From NCBI GenBank assembly GCA_028281205.1, contig JANQKJ010000022.1, positions 1 through 38,442 on the forward strand: a stretch of DNA of 38,442 nt, in the 5' to 3' direction. The number at the start of each line of letters is the position of its first letter. Positions within the stretch are counted from its first letter, which is position 1. Positions 1-6,971 of this stretch are shown here, piece after piece. This DNA is from Gammaproteobacteria bacterium. GTDB taxonomy: Bacteria > Pseudomonadota > Gammaproteobacteria > UBA4575. The position numbers were made by a program, and so were the translations under genes. The notes below the pieces were generated by a model. The model was not told where the DNA came from and ran no database searches. It saw only the letters and a list, made by a program, of their open reading frames with translations.

Positions 1-658
1 TACCCTTATGAGGTAGAAATAGTCCACAACCAAAACTACGCCCTTCACCTATGCCTTGTTGCTGAAGTAATACCGACTCTGTTGGGTCAAGACCATCGAT
101 CATGAGACTGCGTGTAGTGAGAATTTTGTCTGGGAAGCGTAAGTTGGTAGTACGTCCACTCATCATTTTCTGTGGACGAATGTTTTTCTCGGCCAACAAT
201 TCTACCATCTCACTTAAAAAAGCAGTTTCATCCTCAATTTCATTGGCTAAGATGTAGCGTGCAAAGATAGTCGTTAATTTAGATAGTTTTCTAATAGTTG
301 GTTTCGAAAATTCTAGGGAAACATTACAGATTTGGATAGATTGTCCATCCAGGGCTTTGACATCATCGATATGTTCATGGGGTGTGCGGATTGTGAATAG
401 TGTTCTCCTCGAAGGGAATAGCAACTCATCAGGTTCGCTGGGTCGAATCCAGCCGTTACCAGACTCGGCGCCATGAATAAGATGTATTCCGGCACCAGTA
501 CTATCCTTTATCCAGGGTAGTTGGGAAAGAATGGCTTGCGAAAGAGGGTAGGCATGGTCAAGTGGTAATTGTGGACACTTTATTTTGAAGTTAACGTCGA
601 CGATGTCATCAGGGACTTCGTAGACAGCCTCTTTGTTATTATCGTCGTTCCAAAACAT
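1..658 (-). CDS. Cas6/Cmx6-like RAMP protein, C-terminus cut by window edge
   Basis: An open frame runs from ATG at 658 off the left edge: 219 complete codons with no stop. I recognise the family annotated as type I-MYXAN CRISPR-associated protein Cas6/Cmx6. Seen in the sequence: an N-terminal LPLDHAYPLSQAI segment, the block IHLIHGAESGNGWIRP, then LFPSRRTLFTIRTP, a basic RPQKMMSGRT stretch, and near the end the glycine-rich loop GIGEGRSFGCG followed by LFLPHKG. Such G-rich loops are typical of RAMP/Cas6 ferredoxin-fold RNA-binding proteins. Family members are about 220-230 residues, so only a few residues should be missing. Only 2 bases separate it from the stop of the upstream 64-residue gene, so it is probably the third gene of a unit led by a dioxygenase. 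No repeats or other cas genes are visible. Family assignment is confident; the function of such stand-alone copies, and whether this one cleaves RNA, is unknown to me. Confidence 0.8.
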   Translation of the reverse strand, partial: MFWNDDNNKEAVYEVPDDIVDVNFKIKCPQLPLDHAYPLSQAILSQLPWIKDSTGAGIHLIHGAESGNGWIRPSEPDELLFPSRRTLFTIRTPHEHIDDVKALDGQSIQICNVSLEFSKPTIRKLSKLTTIFARYILANEIEDETAFLSEMVELLAEKNIRPQKMMSGRTTNLRFPDKILTTRSLMIDGLDPTESVLLQQQGIGEGRSFGCGLFLPHKG

Positions 659-660
659 AG

Positions 661-855
661 CTAGGACTGCCTGGCTGAGGTAAACACAGACTCTAGAATA
701 TCTTCCCAATCTTCAGGGGTATCTTTAAATGGTGGGCGTACATCCATTTGGAAAAAGATTTCACCTTGGGCAGCACGTTTTTTTATTTCGGCTTTTAATT
801 GTTCAAAGCTTTGCATGCTGTGATCCTGCATTAATATTTCGCTTAATGAGAGCAT
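661..855 (-). CDS. Small 64-residue protein of unknown function
   Basis: ATG at 855 to TAG at 661. I do not recognise the family. The protein is soluble-looking and has no cysteine, signal peptide or membrane segment. The N-terminal half reads like an amphipathic helix rich in Q, E and K (residues 14-31). The C-terminal half has a PPFKDTPEDWEDILESVF segment, acidic with aromatic residues. The gene lies 11 bases after the dioxygenase stop and 2 bases before the Cas6-like start, so all three are probably cotranscribed. The ribosome binding site is weak (AAAGA just before ATG), and starts at internal Met 9 or Met 14 are possible. Its position makes it a candidate partner or adaptor of one neighbour, which is inference from context only. 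Confidence 0.6.
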   Translation of the reverse strand: MLSLSEILMQDHSMQSFEQLKAEIKKRAAQGEIFFQMDVRPPFKDTPEDWEDILESVFTSARQS

Positions 856-866
856 TCTTTAATTAG

Positions 867-1739
867 CTATTTTATTTGGCTGAATAATCGATTATATGAA
901 CGAACACGATACATGAGGCGTTGTTGTTGAGGAATATTCCCATTTGTAAAGGCGCTACGCCCATGCAGTATATTGTTACAAACTAATCCCTCCCCAGGCT
1001 GTAGAGTGTAGTGCAACACATACTCGCTATCTGCTAATAATTCCTCAATTATGTCTACTGCACGTAGTAGGTCTTTATCTTGTTTCCATTGAATGCTTCG
1101 GGAGCGGGCGGTATAGCGCATCTGCAGAGTGTTTGTTGATGGGTCGCGATAAAAAACCGGGCCGCTTTGGGCGCTGCGAACCTCCACGCCATTTTCAATA
1201 TTAGCGGGAATAGTCAACGCATCTGGTTGACACAAAGCAGTGATCAAAGAGGGGGCTGTATCATATAACTGTATATATATAAGTTCATGATTTATAAGCA
1301 TATTCTCTCCTCCTTGCGCAGCATTACGCACGCAGTGGAGAAGAAATGAGCGAATATGCTGTGATAATGGGTTGTAGTAGCCATCCGTATGCCAATTAAG
1401 CGCTTTGCTAGTGTAAGGGATATAACCCTGAGCACGCCCTAGGTCCATGACCTCTAAAGAGGATATACTGTCATTATCCGCACATAAGTTCTGGTCTAGT
1501 TCGTACATGCTAAATTGCCTAGCCATAGTGGCTATGATCGATTTTTCACTAATATTAGAGTCGGAGAATCGATATAGTGCAAAATTATTTTGTCCACAGT
1601 GTTGCTTTAATAATGCCAGTTCGGCATCGCTGAGCGAGCTGGGATCGGCAATTAATACCGGTTTGAGTGAAGCTTGGCTAACTTTATGTGTTAGCTTATT
1701 TTCGCGCCACTCGCTATAGTTGTTTTCAAAGTCAAACAT
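867..1739 (-). CDS. TauD/TfdA-family Fe(II)/2-oxoglutarate-dependent dioxygenase
   Basis: A 290-residue protein, full length for the family. The HxD iron-binding motif is H117-T-D119 (in NWHTDGYYNP), and the distal histidine is H259 in NNILHGRSAF. R274 or a nearby arginine (R278, R280) is the likely 2-oxoglutarate carboxylate ligand. These residues define a double-stranded beta-helix oxygenase coupling decarboxylation of 2-oxoglutarate to oxidation of a second substrate. The substrate cannot be read from the sequence. Similarity to TauD does not establish taurine use, and no transport or sulfonate genes are adjacent. It is the first gene of the minus-strand unit that ends in the Cas6-like gene and is divergent from dsrA. 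No clear Shine-Dalgarno sequence precedes ATG 1739. Confidence 0.85.
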   Translation of the reverse strand: MFDFENNYSEWRENKLTHKVSQASLKPVLIADPSSLSDAELALLKQHCGQNNFALYRFSDSNISEKSIIATMARQFSMYELDQNLCADNDSISSLEVMDLGRAQGYIPYTSKALNWHTDGYYNPLSQHIRSFLLHCVRNAAQGGENMLINHELIYIQLYDTAPSLITALCQPDALTIPANIENGVEVRSAQSGPVFYRDPSTNTLQMRYTARSRSIQWKQDKDLLRAVDIIEELLADSEYVLHYTLQPGEGLVCNNILHGRSAFTNGNIPQQQRLMYRVRSYNRLFSQIK

Positions 1740-2123
1740 TTAAAAGTTGGTAAATTTAAGTTTGCGAGCAGGTTAACGTTTTACTTAACTTTAGTAGGTT
1801 TTTCGCAGAGAGACTTTAGCATTAAATCTATATAGCTCCATTAGTCCGAATTGTGTATTGAAAAGTATGCCAAGCTTTTGAAATTTATATAAAAAATATG
1901 ATTTTCTGTATTACTAAAATACAGGGTTATTATAAAAATTTATGGCGCTATATCCCGGTTGAGATAAGGCTGTTAACCCCCCGCATCCCATAGGTAGGAT
2001 TTTGCTCATCAGCCGGCAACTCTAGACTTATTTACCTATATACAGCCGGCGGGAAGGCTGTCCTGCGCGTGGAATAACATAACCCCAAGTTAGAAATTAA
2101 CTGGTTAATTAGGAGAATTAAAA
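1740..2123. promoter_or_regulatory. Divergent intergenic region with structured dsrA leader
   Basis: 384 bases without a gene, between the dioxygenase (minus) and dsrA (plus). It must hold both promoters, but I could not fix either with confidence. The part around 1870-1940 is very AT rich, and ATTATA at 1929-1934 reads TATAAT on the minus strand. The part nearer dsrA is structured. ACAGCC (2042-2047) can pair with GGCTGT at 2056-2061, or with an identical GGCTGT at 1968-1973. ATAGGTA (1990-1996) is complementary to TACCTAT (2033-2039). CAGCCGGC occurs twice (2010-2017, 2043-2050) and contains the self-complementary GCCGGC. AGGAG at about 2110 is a good ribosome binding site for dsrA. The arrangement would suit a regulated 5-prime leader; that is inference. 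Confidence 0.45.
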
Positions 2124-3389
2124 ATGGCTGACCAGCATCATGATACCCCAATGCTTGATGAGTTAGAAAACGGACCATGGCCAAGCTTTATATCTGGTTT
2201 TAAGCGTCTTCGTGATAAGCATGAAGATAAGAGAATTAGCGGAATGGCTAATGACTTACTCGGTCAATTAGAGCATTCATATGAAACGCGTAAAGGTTAC
2301 TGGAAAGGTGGAACAGTCAGTGTATTTGGTTATGGTTCTGGCATCATTCCACGTTTCTCTGAAGTAGGTGATGCTTTCCCAGAGTCGCGAGAATATCACA
2401 CTTTAAGAGTTCAGCCGCCAGCAGGAAACTATTACACGACAGACATGCTTCGACAGCTAGGTGATAGCTGGGAAAAATGGGGCTCAGGCATGGTTACTTT
2501 CCATGGCCAAACTGGAAACATTATGTTCATCGGTACATCTACCGAGAATACCCAACACTTTTTCGACGAGATTAACGAGTACGGTTGGGACTTAGGCGGT
2601 GCCGGTCCATGTGTGCGTACCGGAATGTCCTGTGTGGGTGCGGCACGTTGTGAAATGTCTGCACTTGATGAGATGAAAATTCATCGTACTTTACTAAATA
2701 ACTTCACTGACGATGTTCATCGTCCAGCACTTCCTTATAAATTCAAATTCAAAGTATCTGGCTGCGGTAATGACTGCATGAACTCAATTGAGCGTTCTGA
2801 TTTTGCCATCATTGGTACTTGGCGCGACGACATGAAAGTTGATCAGGAAGAAGTGAAGAAGTTTGTTGCACGCAAAGGTCGCGAATATGTAATCGATAAT
2901 GTCGTAACTCGTTGTCCAACAAAAGCGTTGTCGCTTAAAGATGACGATACTATGGAAGTTGATAACCGTAACTGCGTACGTTGTATGCATTGCATGAATG
3001 TTATGGTTAAAGCGCTTTCACCAGGTGATGACAAGGGTGCAACTATCCTTATCGGTGGTAAGCGTACTTTAAAGATTGGTGACTTGATGGGAACAGTAGT
3101 TGTCCCATTCATGAAACTTGACACTGAAGAAGATTATGAAAAGTTAACTGAATTGGCAGAAGAGACTATCGATTTCTGGGCTGAAAACGGCTTGGAGCAT
3201 GAACGCTGCGGCGAGATGGTCGAGAGAATTGGCCTGGTTAACTTCCTTGAAGGGGTCGGCATCGAAGTTGATCCAAATATGGTTAATGATCCTCGTCAAA
3301 GTTCGTATGTGCGTATGGACGGTTGGGACGAAGAAGCAGAGAAGTGGTTCCAGCGCAAAGCTGAAGAGAAAGCTGCGGCTGCAGGTTAA
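2124..3389 (+). CDS. dsrA: Reverse dissimilatory sulfite reductase, alpha subunit
   Basis: 421 residues, close to the A. vinosum protein. DsrA pairs with DsrB as the cytoplasmic alpha2beta2 siroheme enzyme that oxidises DsrC-bound or free sulfide-level sulfur to sulfite in sulfur oxidisers. Siroheme-[4Fe-4S] ligation motifs are C170-x5-C176 and C214-x3-C218. A ferredoxin-type [4Fe-4S] insertion is visible at C264-P and C284-x2-C287-x2-C290. No frameshift or missing ligand is seen. The start is supported by AGGAG about nine bases upstream. It is the first gene of the dsr operon. The presence of dsrEFH and dsrL downstream indicates the oxidative (reverse) direction. A hairpin separates it from dsrB. 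Confidence 0.98.
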   Translation: MADQHHDTPMLDELENGPWPSFISGFKRLRDKHEDKRISGMANDLLGQLEHSYETRKGYWKGGTVSVFGYGSGIIPRFSEVGDAFPESREYHTLRVQPPAGNYYTTDMLRQLGDSWEKWGSGMVTFHGQTGNIMFIGTSTENTQHFFDEINEYGWDLGGAGPCVRTGMSCVGAARCEMSALDEMKIHRTLLNNFTDDVHRPALPYKFKFKVSGCGNDCMNSIERSDFAIIGTWRDDMKVDQEEVKKFVARKGREYVIDNVVTRCPTKALSLKDDDTMEVDNRNCVRCMHCMNVMVKALSPGDDKGATILIGGKRTLKIGDLMGTVVVPFMKLDTEEDYEKLTELAEETIDFWAENGLEHERCGEMVERIGLVNFLEGVGIEVDPNMVNDPRQSSYVRMDGWDEEAEKWFQRKAEEKAAAAG

Positions 3390-3436
3390 TTGTTGCTTCA
3401 AAAAACAGTTTTACATACAACTTTATTTAAATCACT

Positions 3437-3463
3437 AAAGCCTGCGTAATTTATGCAGGCTTT
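3437..3463 (+). terminator. Hairpin between dsrA and dsrB
   Basis: Perfect 9-bp inverted repeat: AAAGCCTGC (3437-3445), 9-base AT-rich loop, GCAGGCTTT (3455-3463), followed by T then AGTT. The downstream U tract is short, so full termination is doubtful, and dsrB must be expressed equally with dsrA. It is better read as an attenuator or an mRNA processing or stabilising hairpin inside the operon. It lies in an unusually long 94-base dsrA-dsrB spacer, 20 bases before the dsrB start codon. Confidence 0.55.
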
Positions 3464-3483
3464 TAGTTCGGAGACAAAAAACA

Positions 3484-4557
3484 ATGGCACAAGAGCATAG
3501 ACCACCAATCGAATCGGGATGTCCCGACGGATTTCAATACATGCACCCCGTTATGCGTAAGAACTATGGTGACTGGGATTACCATGAACATCCACGTCCA
3601 GGTGTGCTGCTTCACGTAGCAAAAAATGGTGACCAGATCTGGACTGTACGTGCAGGGACACAACGTATATTAGATGTATTCACTCTACGTACACTGTGCG
3701 ATATTGGTGATAAGTATGCTGATGGTTATGTGCGCTTTACTATTCGTTCAAACATTGAATACATGGTAGCTGACGAAGCGAAAGTGCAACCAATGATCGA
3801 TGCGCTTGAAGCGGAAGGCTTTGTAGTTGGCGGTACTAAAAACTCAGTAGCAATGATCTCGCATACACAAGGCTGGTTGCATTGCGATATTCCTGGCACT
3901 GACGCGTCGGGAGTTGTTAAGGCAATGATGGATGAGCTGATTGATGAGTTCAAAGAAAACAACATGCCAAACCGTGTTCACATGACTACATCATGCTGCC
4001 AAATTAACTGTGGTGGACAAGGCGATATAGCAATTAACGTTCAACACACCAAGCCACCAAAAATTAATCATGATTTAGTTTCAAATGTTTGCGAACGACC
4101 TTCAGTTGTGGCGCGTTGCCCGGTGGCTGCAATTCGTCCCGCACAGGTTAATGGTAAGCCTTCATTGGAAGTGGATGAAAAGAAATGTATTTGTTGTGGT
4201 GCTTGCTTCCCACCATGCCCGCCAATGCAGATTAATGATGCTGAGCACACCAAACTTGCTATATGGGTTGGTGGTAATCACTCTAATGCACGTGGCAAGC
4301 CTACATTCCAAAAGCTAGTGGCTGCCGGTATTCCTAACAATCCACCACGCTGGCCAGAAGCAACAGCGATTGTTAAACGTATTTTACGCGCATATAAAGA
4401 TGATGCACGTGACTGGGAAAGAATTAATGATTGGGTCGAGCGTGTAGGTTGGCCACGATTCTTTGAATTAACTGGTCTTCCATTCACCAAGTTCCACATT
4501 GATAACTGGAGAGGTGCGCGTCGCAGTCTTAACTCTTCTACTCACATCCGTTTTTAA
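3484..4557 (+). CDS. dsrB: Reverse dissimilatory sulfite reductase, beta subunit
   Basis: 357 residues, the usual DsrB length. It carries the catalytically competent siroheme site of the DsrAB complex. Seen: C134, the C171-C172-x3-C176-GGQG cluster motif, C203, C212-P, and a ferredoxin domain C235-x2-C238-x2-C241-x3-C245. These bind the siroheme-coupled and the separate [4Fe-4S] clusters. CGGAG at 3469-3473 is the ribosome binding site. The gene follows dsrA after the hairpin spacer and is followed 18 bases later by dsrE. Confidence 0.98.
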   Translation: MAQEHRPPIESGCPDGFQYMHPVMRKNYGDWDYHEHPRPGVLLHVAKNGDQIWTVRAGTQRILDVFTLRTLCDIGDKYADGYVRFTIRSNIEYMVADEAKVQPMIDALEAEGFVVGGTKNSVAMISHTQGWLHCDIPGTDASGVVKAMMDELIDEFKENNMPNRVHMTTSCCQINCGGQGDIAINVQHTKPPKINHDLVSNVCERPSVVARCPVAAIRPAQVNGKPSLEVDEKKCICCGACFPPCPPMQINDAEHTKLAIWVGGNHSNARGKPTFQKLVAAGIPNNPPRWPEATAIVKRILRAYKDDARDWERINDWVERVGWPRFFELTGLPFTKFHIDNWRGARRSLNSSTHIRF

Positions 4558-4575
4558 GACTAGGGGAGTTTATTT

Positions 4576-4968
4576 GTGAAATTTGGGATCTTAGTTAACG
4601 AGGGGCCATATACCCATCAAGCGTCTGACTCAGCATATAAATTTGCTAAAGCCGCAATTGATAAAGGTCACGAAGTATTCCGCGTGTTCTTTTATCATGA
4701 TGGTGTAAATAACGGTACGGCACTTGCGGTGCCTCCACAGGATGATCGACATATCCCTAATCAGTGGTCGGAACTGGCTAAACAGCACAACGTGGATTTA
4801 GTGCTATGTGTAGCAGCAGCGCAGCGACGTGGAATGCTTGATGAGGATGAAGCCAAGCGTAATGGCAAGTCAGCCAACAATGTTGCGGAAGGCTTTCGTA
4901 TTTCTGGCCTTGGCCAGCTAATCGAAGCTGGTATTCAGGCAGATCGTTTGGTTGTGTTTGGCGACTAA
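4576..4968 (+). CDS. dsrE: Sulfurtransferase subunit DsrE
   Basis: 130 residues, TusD/DsrE family. DsrE, DsrF and DsrH form a cytoplasmic alpha2beta2gamma2 hexamer that relays persulfide sulfur to DsrC. The conserved active cysteine is C78 in the context DLVLCVAAAQRRG, the same residue number as in the A. vinosum protein. Translation starts at GTG 4576, preceded by AGGGGAG at 4562-4568; this start gives the expected MKFGILVNEGPY N-terminus. The dsrEFH genes mark the oxidative rather than the sulfate-reducing type of Dsr system. Confidence 0.96.
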   Translation: MKFGILVNEGPYTHQASDSAYKFAKAAIDKGHEVFRVFFYHDGVNNGTALAVPPQDDRHIPNQWSELAKQHNVDLVLCVAAAQRRGMLDEDEAKRNGKSANNVAEGFRISGLGQLIEAGIQADRLVVFGD

Positions 4969-4983
4969 GCAAGGAGAATAGAT

Positions 4984-5403
4984 ATGGAAGACGGTGATCA
5001 AGTCGTTAAAAAGTTTATGTACATGAACCGTAAAGCACCTTACGGAACAATCTATGCACTGGAGTCATTAGAGGTAGTGCTTATTGCTGCCGCTTTTGAT
5101 CAAGATGTGAGTCTTGTATTCGCAGACGATGGTGTTTATCAGTTAATGAAAGGTCAAGACACAGATGATATCGGGATGAAAAACTTTTCTCCCACATATT
5201 CTGCATTAGGTGACTATGACATTAAGAAAATCTACATCGAAAAAGAATCTCTTGAAGAGAGAGGTCTAACACTGGCAGATCTGCAAGAGCTGAAGTACGA
5301 AGATGAAGATGACGATTGGGCAGAAAAAGATTCTATTCATCTTGTTACGCGTGCCGAGCTTGCGGATGTTATTGATGCGCAAGATGTAGTATTTAGTTTT
5401 TAG
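4984..5403 (+). CDS. dsrF: Sulfurtransferase subunit DsrF
   Basis: 139 residues, TusC/DsrF family, middle subunit of the DsrEFH hexamer. It contains no cysteine at all, so it cannot itself carry a persulfide and is probably structural. There is a strongly acidic segment near residues 104-112 (YEDEDDDW). AAGGAG lies upstream of ATG 4984. It sits 15 bases after dsrE and 11 bases before dsrH, in the fixed dsrE-F-H order. Confidence 0.95.
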   Translation: MEDGDQVVKKFMYMNRKAPYGTIYALESLEVVLIAAAFDQDVSLVFADDGVYQLMKGQDTDDIGMKNFSPTYSALGDYDIKKIYIEKESLEERGLTLADLQELKYEDEDDDWAEKDSIHLVTRAELADVIDAQDVVFSF

Positions 5404-5414
5404 AGGATTCGAAT

Positions 5415-5723
5415 ATGACAATGTTACACACAGTAAATAAGAGTCCATTTGAAAGAAACGCACTCGATTCATGTATAAGTTTAGCTAAAGCTGGCAGCTC
5501 CATACTGTTAACAGAAGATGGTGTTGTAGGTGCTATGCAGGGGACTTCGCACTCAAAGAAAATTGAGGAAGCGATGGCGAATATTTCATTTTATGTGCTT
5601 GGTCCTGATCTGAAAGCGCGCGGACTCAGCGAAAGTAATGTAGTAAATGGAGTCAAGGTAGTAGATTACAGCGGCTTTGTTGATTTGGCAGCAGATCATG
5701 AGTCCGTACAGTCGTGGTTGTAA
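5415..5723 (+). CDS. dsrH: Sulfurtransferase subunit DsrH
   Basis: 102 residues, TusB/DsrH family, third subunit of the DsrEFH sulfur relay. A single cysteine, C20 in NALDSCISLAKAG, matches the conserved cysteine position of this subunit. The C-terminal part has the family-typical LGPDLKARGL segment. AGAGGA precedes the ATG. A 66-base spacer containing an AT-rich palindrome separates it from dsrC. Confidence 0.95.
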   Translation: MTMLHTVNKSPFERNALDSCISLAKAGSSILLTEDGVVGAMQGTSHSKKIEEAMANISFYVLGPDLKARGLSESNVVNGVKVVDYSGFVDLAADHESVQSWL

Positions 5724-5747
5724 ATGTTATCTGCTCGCGCATCAAAT

Positions 5748-5763
5748 TTTAATTGTAATTAAA
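5748..5763. promoter_or_regulatory. AT-rich palindrome upstream of dsrC
   Basis: TTTAATT-GT-AATTAAA is a perfect 7-bp palindrome with a 2-base centre, 26 bases before the dsrC start. It could be a protein binding site or part of an internal dsrC promoter. A second, constitutive dsrC promoter is known in A. vinosum. I found no good -35/-10 pair here, so the call is tentative. Confidence 0.25.
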
Positions 5764-5789
5764 CATAGTAATAAACTAGGAGAAACCAA

Positions 5790-6122
5790 ATGCCTATAGA
5801 AGTTGATGGCCAAAGTTATGAAACTGATGAAGAGGGTTATCTAGCCAATTTAAATGAATGGCGTCCTGAGCTTGCAACAGCAATGGCTCAAGCAGACGGC
5901 GCTGATTTAGACGAGAACCATTGGGAAGTAATTAACTTTCTTCGTGAGTACTACGAAGAGTATCAAATTGCACCAGCAGTACGTGTACTAACTAAAGCGA
6001 TTGGTAAAAAGCTTGGCAAAGATAAAGGCAATAGCAAATACTTATATGAGCTATTTCCATATGGCCCAGCTAAACAAGCGTGTAAGTACGCTGGCCTGCC
6101 CAAGCCAACAGGTTGCGTATAA
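5790..6122 (+). CDS. dsrC: Sulfur carrier protein DsrC
   Basis: 110 residues, TusE/DsrC family. The flexible C-terminal arm has both redox cysteines of true DsrC: C98 and the penultimate C109, separated by ten residues (C-x10-C), in ACKYAGLPKPTGCV. DsrC accepts persulfide from DsrEFH, presents sulfur to DsrAB, and its trisulfide or disulfide form is handled by DsrMK at the membrane. TAGGAG about nine bases upstream supports the start. It is followed by a 124-base spacer with three hairpins, which would suit separate accumulation of the abundant dsrC message. Confidence 0.98.
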   Translation: MPIEVDGQSYETDEEGYLANLNEWRPELATAMAQADGADLDENHWEVINFLREYYEEYQIAPAVRVLTKAIGKKLGKDKGNSKYLYELFPYGPAKQACKYAGLPKPTGCV

Positions 6123-6128
6123 GAAACT

Positions 6129-6202
6129 CTGAAAATAGTTTTCAGCAAGCGTTTTGCCGGCGCTGTACTTACAGGTGCAGCGCTTGTTTGTCCGCCGACA
6201 AA
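6129..6202 (+). terminator. Three consecutive hairpins between dsrC and dsrM
   Basis: Three inverted repeats in 74 bases: CTGAAAA-TAG-TTTTCAG (6129-6145, perfect 7-bp stem), GCGCTG-12-CAGCGC (6160-6183), and TTTGTC-CGCC-GACAAA (6187-6202). CAAGCG (6146-6151) can also pair with CGCTTG (6181-6186), in competition with the second hairpin. None has a clean U tract, so partial termination, processing or 3-prime end protection of a dsrA-dsrC transcript is more likely than a full stop. dsrM downstream has no evident Shine-Dalgarno sequence. Confidence 0.5.
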
Positions 6203-6246
6203 AAACTAAATTTTCAAAGTATCTTTTACACGGTTATTGTTAACTA

Positions 6247-6969
6247 ATGTCTATCTTATTCGCTATTTTATTTTATGCCGCAACGGCAATATTAGTGTTT
6301 GGTCTTGCATATCGTATTCGTAAATATATTAAGACCCCCGCACCTTTAAAGATTCCTACTACTCCTGCACCAACAAGTCGTTCTGGCGTTGCGTTTAGAA
6401 TGATTAAAGAAATAACTATTTTTGAAAGTTTATTTAAATCAAGCAAATGGACTTGGTTGTTTGGATGGTTATTCCACTTTGGATTGCTTTTAGTATTGCT
6501 GCGTCACTTGCGTTATTTCACTGAGCCAGTTTGGTGGTGGGTAGAGTTAATACAGCCTTTTGGAAAATATGCATCGATTGTCATGTTAGTTGGCTTAGGT
6601 GGATTATTGGTACGTCGAATCTTCGTCGACCGCGTGCGTTATATCTCAGCACCTTCAGATTACCTCATGTTGTTACTTATTATTGGTATTGGTGCAACGG
6701 GTGTACTTATGACATTTGTGACACATACAGATATTGTCACGCTTAAGAGCTACTTGTTAGGTTTGATGGTATTTGAAATTCGCACTATGCCGACTGATAT
6801 CGTTCTAATTATTCATTTGGCGCTAGTAATTTTATTAATGGCAATTTTCCCAATCTCAAAATTGTTACATGCCCCAGGTGTATTTTTTAGTCCGACTCGA
6901 AACCAGGTGGATAATCCTAGAGAACAGCGTCATATAGCGCCTTGGGCAGTTAAACTGGAGAGTAAATAA
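6247..6969 (+). CDS. dsrM: DsrM, haem b membrane subunit of DsrMKJOP
   Basis: 240 residues, NarI-like integral membrane protein. About five hydrophobic segments are visible, near residues 3-21, 71-86, 108-124, 139-157 and 184-203. Histidine pairs H77/H87 and H190/H208 fit axial ligands of b-type haems. It anchors DsrK and exchanges electrons with the quinone pool in the cytoplasmic membrane. The start ATG has no clear ribosome binding site. It ends 2 bases before dsrK and is probably coupled to it. Confidence 0.95.
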   Translation: MSILFAILFYAATAILVFGLAYRIRKYIKTPAPLKIPTTPAPTSRSGVAFRMIKEITIFESLFKSSKWTWLFGWLFHFGLLLVLLRHLRYFTEPVWWWVELIQPFGKYASIVMLVGLGGLLVRRIFVDRVRYISAPSDYLMLLLIIGIGATGVLMTFVTHTDIVTLKSYLLGLMVFEIRTMPTDIVLIIHLALVILLMAIFPISKLLHAPGVFFSPTRNQVDNPREQRHIAPWAVKLESK

Positions 6970-6971
6970 GC

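Noticed and set aside
867..1739. Naming the dioxygenase tauD and assuming taurine as the sulfur source
   Set aside because: Only the fold and metal ligands are supported; no taurine or sulfonate transport genes are adjacent and substrate residues cannot be judged.
1878..1902. TTGAAA and TATGAT as a dsrA promoter
   Set aside because: The spacer is only 13 bases, too short for a sigma70 promoter, and no better -35 lies at 16-18 bases from this -10.
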